DNA from: Paulownia fortunei
Taxonomy: Eukaryota; Streptophyta; Magnoliopsida; Lamiales; Paulowniaceae
DNA length: 64,000 nucleotides
NCBI GenBank assembly: GCA_019321725.1
Contig: CM033108.1
Location: forward strand, 18,303,799-18,367,798
Direction: 5' to 3'
This document shows positions 59,901-64,000 of this stretch, in pieces. Under the pieces are notes generated by a model, which made no database searches, was not told where the DNA came from, and worked only from the letters and a program-made list of their open reading frames with translations. The translations under genes and the position numbers were made by a program. The first letter of the stretch is position 1. Every line of letters starts with the position of its first letter.

Positions 59901-60905
59901 TTGTGGAAGATATACGATTTCATTGCGGAGGTTAAAAGTCACAAGTGCATAATAGAGAATAAACAATATAATAAGAAAAATATTACTTGTTTATAATTTA
60001 TAAAATGACTGTTTAGAAAATGAAGCAAGATTTTTGTATAAGAATAGTGAACTCTAAGTAAAAAATTTTAAAAAAATACAAGTTTATTGAGAAGTAAATT
60101 AATATAGCACGCCATTCGATTTCAACCAAAATATATAATTAAACGTATTTATTTATAGTAGCAACTTTGTATTTTAACATATGCCAAAATATATTATCAC
60201 ACAAAATTAAACATGAATTTGATCAATAGAAGAAAAACTATTAATCTAATAAAAATATTAAAAATATTTACTCAAAAAATACTTTTAATTTCAATACATA
60301 ATATTACACATAAATTCAGATATTATGTACCTTATTCTTGTCCAATATTACTTTCACCGATTGTAGATATCGATCGAATACAATTCGTAATATGGGCTCA
60401 AATAGTGAATTTGTTGGTGGCAAGCTTTTTAATATTTTGATGCTATCATGTCTCACCCAGTGGAAAAAGAAGTGTATGTTGCAAACAGTCATATAATATC
60501 TATAATAATATTTTTTTGTGCATGTGAACTGAATGTGCATGGACTATAATATCTCGTTCAAATTGTATATTAGCATTACTTTCTTTAATCCATATAGTTG
60601 CAACTTAATTAACTGTAAGAGAACTATACACTCGTTGATCTAATTTTACATCTTTTGAGATATGGAGTTGAACATCATCGGTTGAAGGATAATCCTTTAA
60701 TCTTCTAAAGATTTTGCTTATGGATTTACCTCTAAAACTTCTATGAGTTTCTTCACATTAACTTTAGATAAAGTCGAACTTTTTAGTATGTTCATTGTAT
60801 TCTCAACCTTATTTCCAGTTTCAATAAAATATTAAAAATGACAAGGATCATCTTCTTTGGTATTAATCTTGGAAGGTCATGATACACCATCATTCCCTAT
60901 GGTCG
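56960..60905 (-). pseudogene. Helitron RepHel (HUH replication initiator plus PIF1-like helicase)
   Basis: The protein nicks and joins DNA (Rep) and unwinds it (helicase). Going right to left on the minus strand: N-terminal 'VYHDLPRLIPK' and 'NKVENTMNILKSS' (60760-60905); 'ERDIIVHAHS' and 'HTLLFPLGET' (about 60445-60565); 'NPRDMHHKYLDALALVQRFG' and 'KSDLFIIMTCNLEWKEIQ' (59417-59605); the HUH core GLPHAHI with both His codons at 59277-59285, after a stop in 'IEF.KRG'; and helicase 'MPHELRRPFATIMVYC' to 'YDLPNIYIDID' in a 149-codon frame (57979-58428). Walker A GGTGKTFLY follows (57889-57906), then Walker B LFLWDEAPM (about 57659-57685), and 'LDSSNELCNNTRMVGCTI' near the C-terminus (about 56985-57040). 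Frames shift repeatedly. I could not place the catalytic tyrosines. Confidence 0.88.
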
Positions 60906-61282
60906 GAGAGTATACACCCCTCATATTGTAGATGCAAGTTCTTTATATAATTTCACACCAAATGAGGTAAAAGAGAATATGCAATTGAATGTACTAATAT
61001 TTGTTCAAAATTCAAAGGCCCCTTTTTCTCAAATTAAATAACTCATACAATTTTCAGGGAGTTTCAATAGGTGTAAGTTTAATTTTTTTTCCAGTTTTAT
61101 TATTCTTAATTATCATAGTCTAATTTGTAATTTTATTGAGCCTAATTGCAGTTTTCTCTTTCCCGTATTTTTCTAATTTTCTCATTGTCTTGTTACCTAT
61201 TTTTTATTTTTTATTTTTTAGGATTAGGGAAAAATTCTAAAATAATTAATAAGGTTTTATGAAAGTCAAGTGGAATAAGTGT

Positions 61283-61382
61283 TAAAATCTTTAACTTTTG
61301 GTATTCTTCATTTAGAATCCAATTAAGAGTCTAAAATTATTAACTTTTTGTATTCTTCATTTAGAATACAATTAAGAATCTA
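61283..61382. repeat. 48-bp tandem duplication near the Helitron 5' end
   Basis: 'taaaat.tttaactttt.gtattcttcatttagaat.caattaag' occurs twice head-to-tail (about 61283-61331 and 61331-61380) with a few changes. Confidence 0.85.
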
Positions 61383-61483
61383 ATGGAACAAATTAGGCAT
61401 ATAGGAATTTCTTATTGTTGGAAAGATTGAGTGGTAGAATTATAATGGATGAATTACTTCGGTACTCCAATATATTAATTAAT

Positions 61484-61822
61484 CAAATTTTTTGCTTGGA
61501 ATCCTATTAAAGATCTACTACTATTAATTAGTTATATATGGAATTATTTATTGCTAGTGTTCTCCCTTTTCTAGTTTAACTTGGACTCTATTATATTAAT
61601 TATATTATAAATTACATTATTGCCTTTAAAGTTAATATATCTAAAGGGCATTTTAGTAATATCATTTTTTTTACTTGGAGTCCTATTAAAGATCTACTAC
61701 TATTAATTTGACCCTTTTGTAGTTTAACTTGAACTTTATTAAATTAGTTATATTATAAATTACATTATTGCCATTAAAAATAACATTTCAAAAGAATATT
61801 TTATTCTAATCAAAAATTAAAA
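61484..61822. repeat. Tandem duplication of about 170 bp next to the Helitron 5' end
   Basis: Both copies contain 'cttgga.tcctattaaagatctactactattaatt', 'cccttttgtagtttaacttg.actttatta' and 'ttatattataaattacattattgcc.ttaaa', starting near 61490 and 61673. The right copy ends about 30 bp from the terminus. An internal deletion or addition makes the units unequal. Confidence 0.85.
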
Positions 61823-61852
61823 AAAATATTCACACTTTTATAATAATATAGA

Positions 61853-62455
61853 CTATTCATTATTCAGTTCAAACGTTTTATATATTTAATTACATACACC
61901 TCCAACCTTAGTTTCGAAATTACAAACGTTTGACTAATGGAAGTGGGTCATAATTGATGGAATTTGCCAAAAGATGATTTTATCCCCAACTAAACTTAGA
62001 GATGGCAAAAGTGTGAGTGTAACCAAAATGCATCCTTCTAACAAAATATTGGACTTAAGACCTGTCTTATCTTATCTCAATTAAGGACCCACCACACCCC
62101 CAAAATCTGGCGTGTCCAACACGCTTGAACCTGTCAACCCATTTATCAAGATTGAAGTCATTAAATTATTGTACAATCACATATTCTATCATAAAGATTT
62201 TCATGTATCTAACAGAGTTTATTGACCTCAAAATATGAAAATTATTAAATAAAATTATGAATAAAATGCAAAAAATGATTGAAAAAAACCGTATCAAAAT
62301 TTTTATTTCCAGCACATCAAATATTAAATGGAAATTTTGCATTTGGAGTTTGGAATTTTGACACAAATATATATAACAAAGAAATATAATTGTATTCTTT
62401 ATTTTTTACTAAAAAAGAGTTGCCATTTTGTTTCATTCTTCAACAATCTCTTACC
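61853..62455. other. Intergenic stretch, nothing recognised
   Basis: AT-rich sequence right of the Helitron. The 66-codon minus-strand frame at 62166-62366 is Ile/Phe-rich and looks like chance. Confidence 0.45.
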
Positions 62456-62815
62456 TCAAAAGACTTCACAGATGGTGGGCAGAGAACTTTGAAAAGTTAA
62501 TAGAACTGTGCCATTGCAGAGATTAAATCGCCAAGCGTTCCCTCTTTTAAAGATAGAATATTTTGAAAAAAGCCTTTTGACCGCCACTAGTGCGAGAGCG
62601 CCTACCTCGTACTCTACATCAACCAACTGGGATAGGACACTCCCGTGCATGGTAGCAGTGGAGTGAAATAACGAAGCAAGGGCGAAGATGAAGATAAGAA
62701 AATATGAGGAAAAATTAATATTGAACACATGAAAATAAAAAAAAAATGATAAATTATTTATACTATCTACAAATAGGACAGGTTCCGAATGAGTCCATTG
62801 GTACTCATTACTCAC
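62456..62815 (-). CDS. Unrecognised 119-codon open frame
   Basis: The frame opens with MSNEYQWTHSEPVLFVD, has a hydrophobic Phe-rich stretch (residues about 22-52) and then a less biased part with 'LSQLVDVEYEVGALALVAVKRL'. The base composition of its second half is higher in GC than the surroundings, which is why it is listed. I recognise no family, and no splice sites or neighbours support it. It may be an exon fragment, a captured gene piece, or chance. Confidence 0.15.
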   Translation of the reverse strand: MSNEYQWTHSEPVLFVDSINNLSFFFYFHVFNINFSSYFLIFIFALASLFHSTATMHGSVLSQLVDVEYEVGALALVAVKRLFSKYSIFKRGNAWRFNLCNGTVLLTFQSSLPTICEVF

Positions 62816-63043
62816 TTCAGATTCAATTGACTTTGATAAAATTAAACCTATTACTTATTTTATTACACACTCTAAACTTGTCTCGAATTGAGCAAATTCA
62901 TTACAAGTTTGAATAGAACCAGACTCATTCTTTCCCTAACTAAACCCAAGAAAAAAAATAAATCATATACCATATAATTTTCTAAAATAAAAAACAATAA
63001 TTCCCTTCACCTTATATCACCACTTCTCGCTTAATCTCCTCAC

Positions 63044-63118
63044 TCTAACTCTCTGTCTCCTGACTCTCTCTTTATCTCCCTCTCTCTCTCTCTCACACTC
63101 AACTCTCTCTATCTCACC
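63044..63118. repeat. CT-rich tract with (TC)7
   Basis: A pyrimidine-rich run with a perfect TC repeat at 63081-63094. Such tracts are common in plant 5' leaders. No gene start could be tied to it. Confidence 0.8.
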
Positions 63119-63526
63119 TACCGCCTGTGGTCCTCAAGTTCTAGACTGAAAAGTGTATTGTGCGTTTCTAGAATTTCATGAAAACTACAAAGGAAAGGTC
63201 CACTGATTTTTCTTCTTTATTACTCCTTGAAAAGACATTATGGTAGTATTCTATTGTCCTTAAATTCTTTATTTTGTATATGAAAAAGTATAAAAAGTAA
63301 TTTATTTTTTAGGTTTAGGGGTTTATTCTCGATTTTATTGTCCTTGTTTTTTTACATTTATGGTTAGGCTGATTTTATATTGTTTTTTTTTTTTTACATT
63401 TAGTTTTTTTCTTCTATAGCTTGAAAAATATACTTGAAGTTCCATATTTGAAAAGTCATGGGTTGATAGGCATAAGTTATATTTTTAGATGTTTTGTGCA
63501 TTAAATAGCATACCGTGAATATGTTA

Positions 63527-63579
63527 TGATATACTTTAGTTTTTTTTTTTTTTTGATAAGTAGTGATATACTTTAGTTT
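63527..63579 (-). mobile_element. Tiny 5'-truncated LINE tail with 16-bp target duplication
   Basis: TGATATACTTTAGTTT occurs at 63527-63542 and again at 63564-63579. Between them is only a run of T followed by GATAAGTAG. On the minus strand that is CTACTTATC plus a poly(A) tail, like the 3' end seen on many plant L1-type LINEs. A long target duplication plus an A tail is the mark of LINE-type insertion. The inserted piece is about 21 bp. Confidence 0.6.
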
Positions 63580-63842
63580 ATGGGGGTAGTAGTATATGTT
63601 ATCAAAGTTTGAAAGTTTATTTTGCTATGTAGCATACCTAACCACGGGCCGACTCGAAATCGAACCCGGCTCGTGGCTGACTTGTGGTCAACGGGTCAAA
63701 ACTCGTTGATCCATAACCGACCCGTGGATGCACAGGTCAGTTACGGGTCTGAATTTTTCAAACCCGTGAACCACCGTGTCAGCCTAGCGGTTCAATCCGG
63801 GTCAACCCGGCCAAAGTAGTCGTTGCCATATGTTGTGCAAGT

Positions 63843-63895
63843 GCAACGGTCAAAAATTTGACCGTTGCCAAAGTCAAACGGTCATTTGACCGTTT
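63843..63895. repeat. Two adjacent perfect palindromes with an ACGGTCA core
   Basis: GCAACGGTCAAA, two bases, then TTTGACCGTTGC (63843-63868), and AAACGGTCA, two bases, then TGACCGTTT (63876-63895). Both share the AACGGTCA core. They lie about 30-80 bp upstream of the TATA-like site and could be transposase or factor binding sites. Confidence 0.85.
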
Positions 63896-63924
63896 AACTT
63901 TTTATTTTTATTTTTATTTTTATT

Positions 63925-63933
63925 TTATAAATA
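63925..63933 (+). promoter_or_regulatory. Candidate TATA box of the hAT-like element
   Basis: TTATAAATA follows the T-rich run and precedes a CT/CA-rich leader. Its position fits the promoter of a transposase gene starting beyond the window. Inference from motif and context only. Confidence 0.4.
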
Positions 63934-64000
63934 CCCATAAATTCTTCATTTTTTTTCATATTTCAACTCTCAAATGTCAATTATCTAATTCTCAACTTTC

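Larger units (their letters stand above)
55157..61852 (-). mobile_element. Helitron, autonomous type but decayed
   Basis: Helitrons move by rolling-circle replication and end in 5' TC and 3' CTRR preceded by a hairpin. On the minus strand the 5' end reads TCTATATTATTATAAAAGTG from 61852, a start typical of plant Helitrons. The 3' end reads CATGTGC-gtt-GCACGTG (hairpin, 55168-55184), then TTACTTATTAG and a host T at 55156. The last four bases are TTAG rather than CTAG. A RepHel gene lies between on the same strand. The base before the TC is G where A is usual, so one or both ends may be mutated. The length is about 6.7 kb. Confidence 0.85.
63640..64000 (+). mobile_element. hAT-like transposon, promoter end (cut by the window edge)
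   Basis: A GC-rich block with many 'acccg', 'cgggtc' and 'gacccgtg' words in both orientations (63645-63815) is followed by two perfect inverted repeats of the ACGGTCA/TGACCGT type, a (TTTTTA)n run, a TATA-like TTATAAATA (63925-63933), and CT/CA-rich leader sequence. This arrangement is familiar from the 5' ends of plant hAT elements of the Ac/RICESLEEPER kind. The transposase would lie beyond 64000. The terminal inverted repeat was not pinned down. Confidence 0.5.

Noticed and set aside
60213..60440. 75-codon plus-strand frame and the opposite 74-codon frame (60316-60540) as small genes
   Set aside because: Both fall in the interior of the Helitron RepHel gene, whose own motifs are read on the minus strand around 60445-60565.

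Overview
The window looks like eudicot nuclear DNA from a transposon-dense, gene-poor (pericentromere-like) region. The sequence is strongly AT-rich. No continuous host gene is visible, and almost all of the recognisable coding sequence belongs to decayed plant transposable elements: Ty1/copia, Ty3/gypsy, CACTA (En/Spm), Helitron and hAT. Introns, (CT)n and (AT)n tracts and plant-type subterminal repeats fit a plant. I cannot name the species.

Layout. (1) 1-25.1 kb is a nest. Ty3/gypsy integrase (1-598) and Ty3/gypsy gag (23998-25095) lie at its two edges, both on the minus strand, and may be the ends of one split element. Between them are an old, internally deleted copia relative (about 720-4626, resuming at 13977), a full-length copia called D here (4627-13976, 2.25-kb LTRs) inserted in that relative's LTR, and a young Tekay/Del-like chromovirus (14837-23801, 2.86-kb LTRs, perfect 5-bp target duplication). 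(2) 25.9-26.3 kb is a solo-LTR remnant. (3) 27129-36064 is a CACTA transposon with a TNP2-type transposase and a second Transposase_24-type gene, both on the minus strand and both broken. (4) 37971-54967 is a second nest: minus-strand copia A (about 0.2-kb LTRs) is interrupted by minus-strand copia B (38505-43657) inside its RNase H region and by plus-strand copia C (45765-53124) near its integrase start. Target duplications are perfect for A and C and differ by one base for B. (5) 55157-61852 is a decayed autonomous Helitron whose RepHel gene is still readable in pieces. (6) 62.9-64.0 kb holds a CT-rich tract, a tiny LINE tail with a 16-bp target duplication, and the promoter end of a hAT-like element that runs off the window.

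How the parts relate. There is no operon or pathway. The history is one of insertion into insertion. LTR pairs give a rough age order: the Tekay element is very young (about 0.6% LTR substitutions by hand count), B is intermediate (about 6%), C is older (about 11%), and A must predate both B and C. No autonomous-looking element remains, because every coding region carries stops or frameshifts. I did not find a convincing undescribed biological system. The items most worth a second look are the young Tekay copy with dead pol genes, the stop-codon spectrum of copia B, and the GC-rich leader islands shared by three copia elements.
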